Shown here: positions 44,355 to 53,487 of the stretch, in pieces
Layout: every line of letters begins with the position of its first letter
Numbering within the stretch: the first letter of the stretch is position 1
DNA from: Fibrobacterota bacterium
Lineage (GTDB): Bacteria; Fibrobacterota; Fibrobacteria; UBA11236
Direction of reading: 5' to 3'
DNA: 64,000 nt
NCBI GenBank assembly: GCA_028287465.1
Contig: JAQBPO010000043.1
Coordinates: forward strand, 45,645-109,644
Notes under the pieces: generated by a model
Told to the model about the DNA's origin: nothing
Seen by the model: only the letters and a program-made list of their open reading frames with translations
Databases searched by the model: none
Translations under genes and position numbers: made by a program

Positions 44355-46133
44355 ATGGAAATACTGTACCGATATCTGCGGCATTACTGGAAACTGGTTC
44401 TGCTGGCCCTGGCGCTGGCCTCGATCAACCAGGTTTTCTCCCTGCTGGACCCCCTGATTTTCCGGCACATCATCGACAATTACGTGACCCGGTTCCAGGG
44501 CCTGACCTATCCGCAGTTCTTCCGCGGAGTGGGGGTGCTGCTCCTTTTGTCCATGGGGGTGGCCTTCGTGTCCCGGGTGGCGAAGAACTTCCAGGACTAT
44601 TACCTGAACGTCATCATCCAGAAGGTGGGCGCGCGCATCTACGCGGACGGCCTGGCGCATTCCCTGGAGCTGCCCTATTACGTGTTCGAGGACCAGCGCA
44701 GCGGCGAGACCCTGGGCAAACTGCAGAAGGTGCGCACGGATATCGAGAAGCTGCTGACCGTGCTGGTGAACGTGGTGTTCACGGCCCTCATAGGCGTCCT
44801 GTTCGTGGCCGTGTATTCCATCAACGTGCATTGGGCCGTGGCCCCGGCCTATTTCGCCACCATCCCCATCCTGGGATTCCTGAGCTCGGCCCTGGGCAAG
44901 CGCATCAAGCGGATCCAGAAGGTGATCGTGAAGGAAACCGCTTCCCTGGCGGGCTCGACCACGGAATCCCTGCGCAACATCGAACTCGTGAAGAGCCTTG
45001 GGCTGGCGAACCAGGAGATACAACGCCTGAACGCGACCACGAAGAAGATCCTGGATTTGGAATTGAAGAAGGTGAAGTACATCCGCTCCCTGAGCTTCAT
45101 CCAGGGCACCTGCGTGAACGCCTTGCGCACCGGCATCATGTTCCTGATGCTCTACCTGATCTTCTCGGGCCGGATCACCGTGGGGCAGTTCTTCTCCCTG
45201 TGGATCTATTCCTTTTTCATCTTCGGCCCGCTGCAGGAAATGGGCAATGTCATCAACGTCTATCGTGAATCGGAGGCGTCCCTCAGGAATTTCGCCGATA
45301 TCATGGCCACGCCCAAGGAGGCCAGGCCCGCCAATCCCGTGCGCGTGGGGGATATCCGCACCTTGTCCTTCGATCGCGTTACCTTCAAGCACCAGTCGGC
45401 TTCGACCCCGGCCCTCATCGATATCGCCTTCCAGGCCGGGAAGGGGGAGACCCTGGCGTTCGTGGGACCGTCCGGTTCCGGCAAGACGACCTTGGTGAAG
45501 CTTTTGGTGGGCTTGTACCCGCCCCAGACCGGCCGCATCCTGTACAACGGCCATGAAGCGCCCGTGGTGGATCTGGAAGCCCTTCGCGAACGCATCGGGT
45601 TCGTGACCCAGGATACCCAGCTGTTTTCCGGGACCATCCGCGAGAACCTGTTGTTCGTGAACCCCGCCGCGACCGATGCCGAATGCCTGGGCGTGCTGGC
45701 CAAGGCCGCCTGCCAGGGCCTGTTGGCGCGCGCGGACAAGGGTCTGGACACCTTGATCGGCGAAGGCGGCGTGAAGGTGTCCGGCGGGGAGCGCCAGCGC
45801 CTCTCCATCGCCCGGGCCCTCCTGCGGCAACCGAGCCTGCTCGTTTTCGACGAGGCGACGTCGTCCCTGGATTCCCTGACGGAAGAGGAAATCACCGGGA
45901 CCATCCGGGACGTTTCGGACAGCCGGGACCTGATCACCATCCTCATCGCCCATCGCCTCTCCACGGTGATGCATGCGGATCGGATCCACGTGCTCGAGCG
46001 GGGGCGCATCATCGAATGCGGCGGTCACGCGGAGCTGCTGGACCTGAAGGGATTGTATTACGCGATGTGGCGGCAGCAAATCGGGGAGCGGGGGGCGGAG
46101 GCGCCCCGGGTGAAGGCCGGCTCGGCGGCCTGA
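44355..46133 (+). CDS. ABC exporter, fused membrane and ATPase domains
   Basis: A 592-residue half-transporter that should work as a homodimer. Six transmembrane helices lie in residues 1-310 (type I exporter fold, with FRHIIDNYVTRF after the first helix), and the nucleotide-binding domain in 335-575. Walker A is GPSGSGKTTL, the Q-loop FVTQDTQ, the signature VSGGERQRLS, Walker B LLVFDEATSSLD and the switch His in LIAHRLS. Sequence features fit MsbA/lipid or multidrug exporters, but the cargo is unknown. GGGAAG lies eight bases before ATG 44355. It converges on the cheY/cheX pair with 16 bases between stops. Confidence 0.92.
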   Translation: MEILYRYLRHYWKLVLLALALASINQVFSLLDPLIFRHIIDNYVTRFQGLTYPQFFRGVGVLLLLSMGVAFVSRVAKNFQDYYLNVIIQKVGARIYADGLAHSLELPYYVFEDQRSGETLGKLQKVRTDIEKLLTVLVNVVFTALIGVLFVAVYSINVHWAVAPAYFATIPILGFLSSALGKRIKRIQKVIVKETASLAGSTTESLRNIELVKSLGLANQEIQRLNATTKKILDLELKKVKYIRSLSFIQGTCVNALRTGIMFLMLYLIFSGRITVGQFFSLWIYSFFIFGPLQEMGNVINVYRESEASLRNFADIMATPKEARPANPVRVGDIRTLSFDRVTFKHQSASTPALIDIAFQAGKGETLAFVGPSGSGKTTLVKLLVGLYPPQTGRILYNGHEAPVVDLEALRERIGFVTQDTQLFSGTIRENLLFVNPAATDAECLGVLAKAACQGLLARADKGLDTLIGEGGVKVSGGERQRLSIARALLRQPSLLVFDEATSSLDSLTEEEITGTIRDVSDSRDLITILIAHRLSTVMHADRIHVLERGRIIECGGHAELLDLKGLYYAMWRQQIGERGAEAPRVKAGSAA

Positions 46134-46149
46134 GAAGGCGGTCCTTCCG

Positions 46150-46512
46150 TCACTTGATCACGGCCGCGATCTTCTCCTTGAGGGTTTCCGGCTGGAAGGG
46201 CTTGACCACGTAATTGGCCGCGCCCGATTGCAGCGCCTCGATGATGCGGGTCTTCTCCGATTCGGAGGTGACCATGATGACGGGGATGGATTTCAGGTTC
46301 GCGTCCGCCTTTATCTTCTTCAACGCCTCGATGCCGGTCATGTTGGGCATGTTCCAGTCCATCAGGATCAGGTCGACCTTGCCGGCCGCGAGCTTCCTCA
46401 GGGCGTCCGCTCCGTCTTCCGCTTCGATCACGTCCGTATGCCCGAGCTTTTCCAGGGTGTTCCGTTCGATGCGGCGCATGGTGCTGGAATCGTCTACCAG
46501 TAGGATTTTCAT
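46150..46512 (-). CDS. cheY: CheY-like response regulator
   Basis: A single-domain 120-residue receiver. The acidic pair is Asp7-Asp8, the phospho-acceptor Asp52 (LILMDWNMP), the switch residues VTSES and Tyr in NYVVKPFQ, and the lysine in VKPF are all present. It has the features of a chemotaxis CheY that carries the signal from CheA. It is transcribed with the CheX phosphatase gene just upstream (43 bases), away from the cheA operon, suggesting a phosphorylation and dephosphorylation pair. Confidence 0.93.
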   Translation of the reverse strand: MKILLVDDSSTMRRIERNTLEKLGHTDVIEAEDGADALRKLAAGKVDLILMDWNMPNMTGIEALKKIKADANLKSIPVIMVTSESEKTRIIEALQSGAANYVVKPFQPETLKEKIAAVIK

Positions 46513-46555
46513 GTTTTATTTCTCTCCGAAAATGCAAGATAAGGATGGTTGACGA

Positions 46556-47029
46556 TTACGATTCGCTCTTGAAACTGACGATGAGGCTGAATTCGCCGAA
46601 CTGGGTTTCGAAGGGGACCAGCATCGGGATGATGTCCTTGGGGCCGCCCACTTCATGCCCGGCGCCGATGACGACGGTGGGGAGCGAGATGTTGATCTTG
46701 TATTGCGCCAGGTCCCGCTTGGCCGCGCCCGCTACGATATTCGCCAATTCGCCGATGGCGTCCGTGACCACGTCGTCCAGGGCCAGTACCTTCATGCCCG
46801 CGAATTCGCTGACGACCTTGAGAGCCGTGATGCGGGGAAAGCTGAGGATGACGGAACCCTTGGCGCCGCCGCTCAATCCGATGATTCCGGAAACGTCGGA
46901 AAGGAGCTTGGAATCCTTCTTCAGGGTGACCTTGCCGGGCTTGATCTCGGCTTTCATCATGGTTCGGAAGGTTTCCATGGTCGCGACCACGAAAGGATTG
47001 ATGTGCTCTACTTTGACCGATGACGTCAT
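46556..47029 (-). CDS. cheX: CheX-type phosphatase
   Basis: A 157-residue CheX protein that removes phosphate from CheY. The active-site pattern Glu94-x-x-Asn97 is in DAIGELANIVAG, and the second half has GGPKDIIPMLVPFET and a final FSLIVSFKS strand, as is normal for the family. GGAG is seven bases before ATG 47029. It is the first gene of a two-gene operon with cheY and is divergent from cheA, with a shared 309-base promoter region. Confidence 0.92.
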   Translation of the reverse strand: MTSSVKVEHINPFVVATMETFRTMMKAEIKPGKVTLKKDSKLLSDVSGIIGLSGGAKGSVILSFPRITALKVVSEFAGMKVLALDDVVTDAIGELANIVAGAAKRDLAQYKINISLPTVVIGAGHEVGGPKDIIPMLVPFETQFGEFSLIVSFKSES

Positions 47030-47057
47030 CTGTGATCTCCATTCATTGATGGAAACG

Positions 47058-47086
47058 ATTATAGGGGATGACGGTCCGGATGGGAA
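47058..47086 (-). promoter_or_regulatory. Promoter for cheX-cheY
   Basis: On the minus strand, TTCCCA (47086-47081) and a consensus TATAAT (47063-47058) are separated by 17 bases and lie 29 bases ahead of cheX. It is a good sigma-70-type promoter. Confidence 0.55.
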
Positions 47087-47109
47087 GGGAAAGTTTGATG
47101 ATCGCTTAA

Positions 47110-47127
47110 GGTAACGCTTGAGTTACC
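47110..47127. promoter_or_regulatory. Inverted repeat in the cheX/cheA intergenic region
   Basis: GGTAAC (47110-47115), a six-base spacer and GTTACC (47122-47127) form a perfect dyad upstream of the cheX promoter. It may be a regulator binding site. Confidence 0.45.
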
Positions 47128-47205
47128 CTAGCCGCGCACTGGAGGGGAATCGGGGGCCGCGACAGAACGGCAAAATGAAATCCCGCCTATCTGTCCGGTC
47201 TTTAT

Positions 47206-47256
47206 TATTAATTGACCGTAACGAGATTGACAATTAATAGGGCTATCCCCTATCAT
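47206..47256 (+). promoter_or_regulatory. Promoter and operator-like dyad for the cheA operon
   Basis: TTGACA (47227-47232) is followed after 18 bases by TATCAT (47251-47256). An overlapping TTGACC (47212-47217) lies 17 bases before TAATAG (47235-47240). A 9-bp inverted repeat, TATTAATTG (47206-47214) and CAATTAATA (47231-47239), covers both, so a dimeric repressor bound there would block either promoter. The whole patch is much richer in A/T than its surroundings. Confidence 0.55.
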
Positions 47257-47338
47257 GGATTCGTTCAAACCAAACGCAATGAACGGATCCTCAAATTCCG
47301 CCGAATACCTTACCTTCCTCTAACCGCGACGTTTCCCA

Positions 47339-49552
47339 GTGAAAGAATCCTGCCGCATCAAGCTGGAGGAGCTCTCCGGGGCCCTGGTGGCCGCCGATCC
47401 CGCCGACTTGCAGGCATTGGGGTCCTTGCATCTTTTCTTCACGGAAATCGGCGGATTATGGACCGGCCCTGCCGCGTCGGAAGTGTCCAGCCTGTGCGTG
47501 ATGGCCCAGGGACTCCTGGAAAAGATCATCATGGCGGAATCCGCGGACATCGCCACGGACTTCGGCTTCGTTTCCCAAATCGCCACCCTGCTCCAAGCCC
47601 TTATCTGCGATGAGAGGGATCCCGGCGAGCTTGTTTTTCCTCCCGGCTTCCACGGTCTCGGATCGTCGCCGTCCATGGGCGGCGGGGGGCAGGACGGGAT
47701 GGAAGAGGATGTCGCGGACGCCGATCCCTCCCTGACGGCGGATTTCGTCCGTGAATCCAAGGAGCACCTGGACGCGGCCGACGTGCTGCTGATGACCCTC
47801 GAATCCGAGCCCGGAAACATGGAAGCCGTGAACGCCGTATTCAGGGGTTTCCACACCATCAAGGGCGTGGCTGGATTCCTCGGATTCAAGACCATCCAGG
47901 GTTTCGCCCATGAAACCGAGAATCTCCTCGACCTGGCGCGCATGGGGAAGGTCACCCTCGACAGCGCCATGCTGGACATCGTCTTCGCCGCCGTGGACAT
48001 GCTCAAAAAGCGGATCCATTGGGTGGAACGGAACGGCGGAACGGCTTTTCCGGAGGATCAGTCCGCGGACATGCGGGCCGTGCAGCGCAAGGTCAAGGCC
48101 GCCGCGGACGGCTCGCCTATCAAGGAGGACGCGCCCGCCTTGCCCCCGGCGAAAGCGGGCATGCGTTTGGGTGAAATCCTGGTGGAATCGGGTACGGTTC
48201 CGGAGTATGCCATCGGTGACGCCTTGCGCGCCCAGGCGGACACCGGTACCAATGCGCCCTTGGGCGAGGTGTTGGTGAAGCAGGCCGCCGCCTCCGCGCG
48301 CGAAGTAACCTTAGCGTTACGCAGCCAGAAACAGGCCAATGAAGGCGGCCAGCCCGCCGCGGTCAAGGAAACCGTCAAGGTGGAGGCCGATCGGTTGGAT
48401 CGTCTGCTCGACGCCATCGGCGAACTCGTGATTGCCGAGAGCATGATTTTCCAGTCCCCGGAATTGAAAGGGCGCAAGAGCCCGGCCCTGACCCAGCAGA
48501 TGGTCATGCTCGACAAGATCACCCGGGAGCTCCAGAAGATGGGGACCTCCCTCCGCATGGTGCCCATCCGCCCGGTCTTCCAGAAGATGGCGCGCCTGGT
48601 CAGGGACCTGTCCCGCAAGGCGGGCAAGGAAGTCGAATTCATCTGCTCGGGCGATGAGACGGAATTGGACAAGACGGTCGTGGATAAGATCGGGGATCCC
48701 CTGATCCATATGGTGCGGAATTCCGTGGATCATGGGATCGAGGCCGATCAGGCCCTGCGCATCGAAGCGGGAAAGCCGGTCCAGGCCAAGGTGATCCTCC
48801 GCGCGTTCCAGAAGGGCGGGAACGTATGCATCCAGATCCAGGACGACGGCAAGGGCCTGAATCGGGAGGCCATCCTCCGGAAGGCCCGGGAACGCGGCCT
48901 GCTCAAGGACGATGGCGCCGCCTTGCCCGATCAGGAGGTCTGGCGCTTCATCTTCGAGGCGGGGTTCTCGACGGCCGCCCAGGTGACGGAAATCTCCGGC
49001 CGCGGCGTCGGCATGGACGTGGTGCGGCGGAATATCGAGGAGCTCCGGGGCCGCATCGATATCGAAAGCCGGGCGGGGGAAGGGACCACCTTCAGCATCT
49101 GGCTTCCCCTCTCCCTCGCCATCATCGACGGCATGATCGTGCGAGTCGGCCGGCAACGGTTCGTCTTCCCGACCCTTTCCATCCTACGGATCGTCCCGCT
49201 GCTCGAGGAGGATCTGCGATCGGTGGCCGGCCGCGGGGAATTGCTGCTTTTGCAGGACGAATTGATCCCGATTTTCGACCTGGACGGATTCGTCCCGGAC
49301 CAGGACCGGGTTCCGCATGGAGGGGCGGGCAGGAAGCTCGCGGTCATCGTGGAAACGGGAAACCGCAAGGCCGGCCTGCTGGTGGATGAATTGTTGGGAC
49401 AGCAGCAGGTCGTGATAAAAGGACTGGGGGAGACGCTTAAGCAGATCCCGGGCCTTTCCGGCGGGGCCATCCTCTCGGATGGCACGGTAGGGATCATCCT
49501 GGATACGGATGGATTGATGAACAGCTTGCGCGCGGTCACCGCGGCCAATTGA
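47339..49552 (+). CDS. cheA: Chemotaxis histidine kinase CheA
   Basis: The central kinase of a chemosensory array, 737 residues. The phosphotransfer (HPt) domain at about 130-235 has His172 in FHTIKGVAGFLG. The first 100 residues look like a second, histidine-less HPt or a CheX-like module. A linker (about 280-340) carries two LGEILV-type helical repeats also known from type II secretion ATPases. Dimerisation (350-430), ATPase (440-590; HMVRNSVDHGIE, QDDGKGLN, SGRGVGMDVV) and CheW-like (595-730) domains follow. The start is GTG 47339, since an in-frame stop lies 18 bases upstream; no clear ribosome-binding site is seen. It heads an operon with cheW, a receptor, a porin, cheR, cheD, cheY, cheX and cheB. 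Confidence 0.93.
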   Translation: MKESCRIKLEELSGALVAADPADLQALGSLHLFFTEIGGLWTGPAASEVSSLCVMAQGLLEKIIMAESADIATDFGFVSQIATLLQALICDERDPGELVFPPGFHGLGSSPSMGGGGQDGMEEDVADADPSLTADFVRESKEHLDAADVLLMTLESEPGNMEAVNAVFRGFHTIKGVAGFLGFKTIQGFAHETENLLDLARMGKVTLDSAMLDIVFAAVDMLKKRIHWVERNGGTAFPEDQSADMRAVQRKVKAAADGSPIKEDAPALPPAKAGMRLGEILVESGTVPEYAIGDALRAQADTGTNAPLGEVLVKQAAASAREVTLALRSQKQANEGGQPAAVKETVKVEADRLDRLLDAIGELVIAESMIFQSPELKGRKSPALTQQMVMLDKITRELQKMGTSLRMVPIRPVFQKMARLVRDLSRKAGKEVEFICSGDETELDKTVVDKIGDPLIHMVRNSVDHGIEADQALRIEAGKPVQAKVILRAFQKGGNVCIQIQDDGKGLNREAILRKARERGLLKDDGAALPDQEVWRFIFEAGFSTAAQVTEISGRGVGMDVVRRNIEELRGRIDIESRAGEGTTFSIWLPLSLAIIDGMIVRVGRQRFVFPTLSILRIVPLLEEDLRSVAGRGELLLLQDELIPIFDLDGFVPDQDRVPHGGAGRKLAVIVETGNRKAGLLVDELLGQQQVVIKGLGETLKQIPGLSGGAILSDGTVGIILDTDGLMNSLRAVTAAN

Positions 49553-49577
49553 AATCCCGAAAGGAAGGGCAGAGAGA

Positions 49578-50105
49578 ATGACGGCAACGAAAATCGGCGA
49601 GAGTACGGCGGCCCTGATCGCCAAGGCGGGGAAATACCTCACATTCCAGATGGGGAAGGAGGTTTACGGCATCGAGATCCTCAAGGTCCAGGAAATCATC
49701 GGGATGATGCCCGTGACCCACGTGCCCAAGACCCCGGACTTCGTGCGCGGAGTGATCAACTTGCGCGGCAAGGTCATCCCCGTGATCGAATTGCGGAGCA
49801 AATTCGGCATGGAGAAACGGGAGGATACGGAGCGCACGTGCATCGTGGTGGTGCAGGTGGTCTGGTCCGCCGGGACCGTGACCATGGGCATGCTGGTGGA
49901 CGAGGTTTCCGAGGTGCTGAACGTGACCCGCGAGCAGATCGAAGCCCCGCCTTCTTTCGGCGCCAGCGTGGACACGGATTTCATCCTGGGAATGGGCAAG
50001 GTAGGGCAGAAGGTGGTGATGCTCCTGGACGTGGACAAGGTATTGGCCAACGAGGAGATCGAAACATTGGGCAAGGCAAACACAATCGAAGGGCAGGATA
50101 AGTAA
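49578..50105 (+). CDS. cheW: Chemotaxis coupling protein CheW
   Basis: A 175-residue adaptor that couples the receptor to CheA. The CheW fold spans about 15-160, with [22 protein letters not shown] at the start, the [21 protein letters not shown] signature and the DEVSEVLNV segment. GGAAGG lies upstream of the ATG. It ends one base before the receptor gene, so the signalling complex subunits are made together. Confidence 0.95.
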   Translation: MTATKIGESTAALIAKAGKYLTFQMGKEVYGIEILKVQEIIGMMPVTHVPKTPDFVRGVINLRGKVIPVIELRSKFGMEKREDTERTCIVVVQVVWSAGTVTMGMLVDEVSEVLNVTREQIEAPPSFGASVDTDFILGMGKVGQKVVMLLDVDKVLANEEIETLGKANTIEGQDK

Positions 50106-50106
50106 G

Positions 50107-51807
50107 ATGTTCAAAGGAGCAAGTCTCAGCGCAAAGTTGTACATGGGTTTCGCGGCGGTCCTCCTCATAGCCGGGGCATTGGGGATATTCGCCTTCACCC
50201 GCCTGGTCAAGATTAACCATAGTGCCGTTGCCATAACCGCGGATTGCCTGCCCGGCGTTTTCGCTGCCGAGGAGATCCAGAAGAAGGCCCAGGAGAACGT
50301 CATCCTCATCGCCATGCATATGTTCTCCGACGACAAGGTGGAGATGGAACGCATAGAAGCGGATATGTCGAAGGTCAAGGGCGAGATCGACAAGCTCCTC
50401 AAGGAGTATGAAGCCACCATCACCTTGCCCAAGGACCGGGAGATTTTCGATAAGATCCCGCCGGCCCGGGAGAAGTTCATCTCCATCCGCAACCAGGCGG
50501 TTCTGCCCCCAAGCCGGTTGGGAAAGCAGAAAGAGGCCCTTGTGGCGTACAAGCACGACCTTGTGCCGGCCTATGAAGCCTACCTGGCCGCCTGCCAGGC
50601 CGTCGTCACCTTCAACAAGGAGAATGGCGAGGTGCAGGGATCCACAATCATGGGCTCGGTCTCGGCCGCGAAATCCGGCATCCTGTTCGGCCTCCTGGCC
50701 GCCCTCGTCGTCGGAGCCACCATCGGGATCTTCCTGAGCAAGTCCATTTCCGCCGCCCTGAACCAGGTCATCACGGCCCTGGCCTCGGGTAGCGAACAGG
50801 TTTCCTCGGCTTCCAACCAGGTGAGCCAGTCCAGCCAGCAGATGGCGGAAGGCGCCAGCCAGCAGGCTTCCTCCCTGGAGGAGACATCGGCCTCCCTGGA
50901 GGAGATGTCCTCCATGACCAAGCAGAACAGCGAGAATTCCCGCCAGGCCAATTCCATGGCCGTGGAGACCCGCAGCGCGGTGCAGAAGAGCCAGGAGGCG
51001 ATGACGCGCATGGGCGAGGCCATCACCAGGATCAAGGGTTCATCCGACCAGACCGCCAAGATCATCAAGACCATCGATGAGATCGCTTTCCAGACCAACC
51101 TGCTCGCCTTGAACGCGGCGGTGGAAGCGGCCCGCGCCGGCGATGCCGGGAAGGGATTCGCCGTGGTCGCGGAAGAGGTCCGTAACCTGGCCCAGCGCAG
51201 CGCGGAAGCCGCCAAGAACACGGCGGCCCTGATCGAAGAGAGCCAGCAGAACGCCAATAACGGCGTGGCCGTTTCCAACGAGGTGGGCGGCATTCTCGCC
51301 CAGATCGTGGAAAGCGTGCAGAAGCTGACCCAGTTGATCGGCGAGGTTTCCGCTGCGAGCGATGAGCAGAGCAAGGGCATCGAACAGATCGGGACCGCGG
51401 TCACGGAGATGGACAAGCTCACCCAGTCCAATGCCGCCAATGCCGAAGAGTCGGCCAGCGCGAGCGAAGAGCTCGCCGCCCAGGCCAAGGAGCTCGGTGA
51501 CATGGTGCAGGTGCTTGTCGGAATCGTGAAGGGCGCCGGAGCCCAGGGACAGGTTTCCATGGCCTCCGTGTCGCCCCGGCAGGTCCCGCGTTCGGCGGCT
51601 CCGGTCGCCGTCCGAAAATCGGCACCTCACGCGAAAGCGTCGTCCCGCGGCGCCCAAGGCAAGGATTGGAGCCCCGTTCCGTCGAATGGCCGGGCCGCCC
51701 AGGGCAAGCAGAACGGGCATTCCAGGATGGCCATGTCCGCCAACGGGCATTCCGTCAACCCGGAACAGGTGATCCCCATGGACGATTCGGATTTGAAGGA
51801 TTTCTGA
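50107..51807 (+). CDS. Methyl-accepting chemotaxis protein
   Basis: A 566-residue transmembrane receptor. TM1 is at about 10-30, a four-helix-bundle type periplasmic sensor at 31-188 and TM2 at about 190-210. The cytoplasmic signalling domain (220-470) has the conserved hairpin tip ([20 protein letters not shown]) and methylation-type Glu/Gln pairs on both sides. I see no HAMP sequence between TM2 and the signalling helices, as in some Geobacter receptors. A flexible 90-residue tail rich in Ala, Ser and Gly ends in acidic DDSDLKDF; it is not an NWETF-type CheR tether. The ligand is unknown. Confidence 0.93.
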   Translation: MFKGASLSAKLYMGFAAVLLIAGALGIFAFTRLVKINHSAVAITADCLPGVFAAEEIQKKAQENVILIAMHMFSDDKVEMERIEADMSKVKGEIDKLLKEYEATITLPKDREIFDKIPPAREKFISIRNQAVLPPSRLGKQKEALVAYKHDLVPAYEAYLAACQAVVTFNKENGEVQGSTIMGSVSAAKSGILFGLLAALVVGATIGIFLSKSISAALNQVITALASGSEQVSSASNQVSQSSQQMAEGASQQASSLEETSASLEEMSSMTKQNSENSRQANSMAVETRSAVQKSQEAMTRMGEAITRIKGSSDQTAKIIKTIDEIAFQTNLLALNAAVEAARAGDAGKGFAVVAEEVRNLAQRSAEAAKNTAALIEESQQNANNGVAVSNEVGGILAQIVESVQKLTQLIGEVSAASDEQSKGIEQIGTAVTEMDKLTQSNAANAEESASASEELAAQAKELGDMVQVLVGIVKGAGAQGQVSMASVSPRQVPRSAAPVAVRKSAPHAKASSRGAQGKDWSPVPSNGRAAQGKQNGHSRMAMSANGHSVNPEQVIPMDDSDLKDF

Positions 51808-51815
51808 GATAAGGC

Positions 51816-51875
51816 GGGGGCTGAATAGCCGCCCCCATTCGGGATGGCATTCGCCGGCGCGGGACTCGCGCCGGC
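51816..51875 (+). terminator. Two hairpins between the receptor and porin genes
   Basis: GGGGGC (51816-51821) pairs with GCCCCC (51831-51836), and a perfect 9-bp stem GCCGGCGCG (51853-51861) pairs with CGCGCCGGC (51867-51875). Neither is followed by a T-tract, so they probably reduce or stabilise the message rather than stop it fully. Confidence 0.45.
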
Positions 51876-51936
51876 AATCTCATGAACGACCTGGATCTTT
51901 GAACTTCCTACCCAATGTAAGGAAAACGATATCCCC

Positions 51937-53487
51937 ATGCCATTCCAGACCAGGTTCACCATCAACCATGGATCGAGTGTCCTCGTAGTCGGACGATTCG
52001 CCATGGCGCTCTTTCTCACGGCCCTTCCGATCCTGTCCCAGGATCTGTCGGGGGTTCAGAAGAGCCTCGACAACCTGGAATACCGGGTGGGCGTGCTTGA
52101 AGGGGAGATGGGCAAGCTGCGCAAGGGCTCGGGCCAAGCTCTGCCGCGTCCGGTGTCCCGCGTCCAGGCGGACTCCTTGGTTCCCCGTTTGTCCTCGCGC
52201 CTCGATTCCCTGTCCCTGAGATTGGCGGCCATCGAAGTGGGCGGAGCGGAATCAAAATCCAAAGGTCCTTCGGCGGGCGCGGACGCGGCCAAGCCGGCGC
52301 CGTCCATGGCGGCCGGAAAGACGACTCCGGCAATCGGCCCGGCGGTTTCCGCGGACTCGGTCGGACGCGGGGAAATCGCGGAGTTGAGGTATGAAATCCG
52401 GGCCTTGACCGTACTCCTGAAGCTGGCCAGGGAGCCCGTGCGCACGTCCCCCACGGCCATCCCGGGTACGGACGCCACCGGATCCGCAAGCCCACTTCCA
52501 TCCGACCCTTCCAAGGCGGCGCCGATCATGCGGACGGTCCCGCCCATGGCAGGCGCGGGCCTCGACCTTAAAGCCGATATCCAGATCCAGGGAGAACGAC
52601 GATTCGCCACCGGTTCCAAACAGGACAACCTGGATGATTTCTGGGGACGCCTCAACTTCGGCGCGGAATACCAGGGAGAAGGATTCCAATCCAAGGCCAA
52701 TATCCGCATCTTCCCGGAAGGCTTCGGCTTCGAACCCTTGACCGGGGCTACCTTCGATACGACGGGCCAGGGAAGCCTCAAGGTCCAGACCCAACCCTCT
52801 TCCCGGATCGTGGTCAACCATGCCTGGGTGAAGTTCATGCCGGGTCCCCTCTCCTACAAGGTGGGCCGGTTCGAAACCCAGGAAAGCCAGAGCGGCAGCT
52901 ACGGCAATTACATCGATCTGGGACCAAGCGGGCGGTTCCTGAGCCGTCCCGCGGCCCACAATGCCCTGGAGATAGGCCGGGAGGCGGGACCGTCCACGAC
53001 TTCGCTCTTGCTCGGGACCAATGAGCGCCGGCTCAACCGGGGCTTCGTCCGTGCCTATGAGAAATACCGCGTTTCCAAGGCATTGCAGGCGGCTCTCGGA
53101 TACCGGGTCAACCTGTTCGATCGCCTCAAGTTCCCGGATGAGGAACTGTTGCAACGCTTCGACGCCGGCGCGGCCTGGTCGCTCCCCGCGGGATGGAAGG
53201 CCTTCTTGGAGGCCGCCGTCCTGCAGGCCAAAAACCGCGAGGACGATACCCCGGTCCTGATCGGCATCCAACCACCGACCGGGAGAATCCTCGACCTGCT
53301 TTCCCTGGAAATGGAATGGATGCCCACCCGCAAGGCGGCGGGCAAGGACAAGGAGATCCTGGTCAACGCCTTCGCGCGGAAATCCTTCGGCAGGCTCAAA
53401 CTCGAGACCGCGCTCTTCTCCGATGCCGCGGACCCGGATGCGAATGCATTCGGCCTGGGACTCCGGATGACCACGGCGCTTAAATGA
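51937..53487 (+). CDS. Porin-like outer-membrane protein with N-terminal coiled coil
   Basis: A 516-residue exported protein with a leader to about residue 34. A coiled coil (SGVQKSLDNLEYRVGVLEGEMGKL, 36-60) that could form a trimer or bind peptidoglycan, as in Omp-α/SLH porins, precedes an Ala/Pro/Ser-rich linker. From about 205 the sequence has the amphipathic strands of a β-barrel (LKADIQIQGERRF, then AWVKFMPGPLSYKVGRFETQ), and the final strand ends LGLRMTTALK. It lies inside the chemotaxis operon and overlaps cheR by four bases, which is unusual for a porin. It may deliver the attractant sensed by the adjacent receptor. Confidence 0.75.
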   Translation: MPFQTRFTINHGSSVLVVGRFAMALFLTALPILSQDLSGVQKSLDNLEYRVGVLEGEMGKLRKGSGQALPRPVSRVQADSLVPRLSSRLDSLSLRLAAIEVGGAESKSKGPSAGADAAKPAPSMAAGKTTPAIGPAVSADSVGRGEIAELRYEIRALTVLLKLAREPVRTSPTAIPGTDATGSASPLPSDPSKAAPIMRTVPPMAGAGLDLKADIQIQGERRFATGSKQDNLDDFWGRLNFGAEYQGEGFQSKANIRIFPEGFGFEPLTGATFDTTGQGSLKVQTQPSSRIVVNHAWVKFMPGPLSYKVGRFETQESQSGSYGNYIDLGPSGRFLSRPAAHNALEIGREAGPSTTSLLLGTNERRLNRGFVRAYEKYRVSKALQAALGYRVNLFDRLKFPDEELLQRFDAGAAWSLPAGWKAFLEAAVLQAKNREDDTPVLIGIQPPTGRILDLLSLEMEWMPTRKAAGKDKEILVNAFARKSFGRLKLETALFSDAADPDANAFGLGLRMTTALK

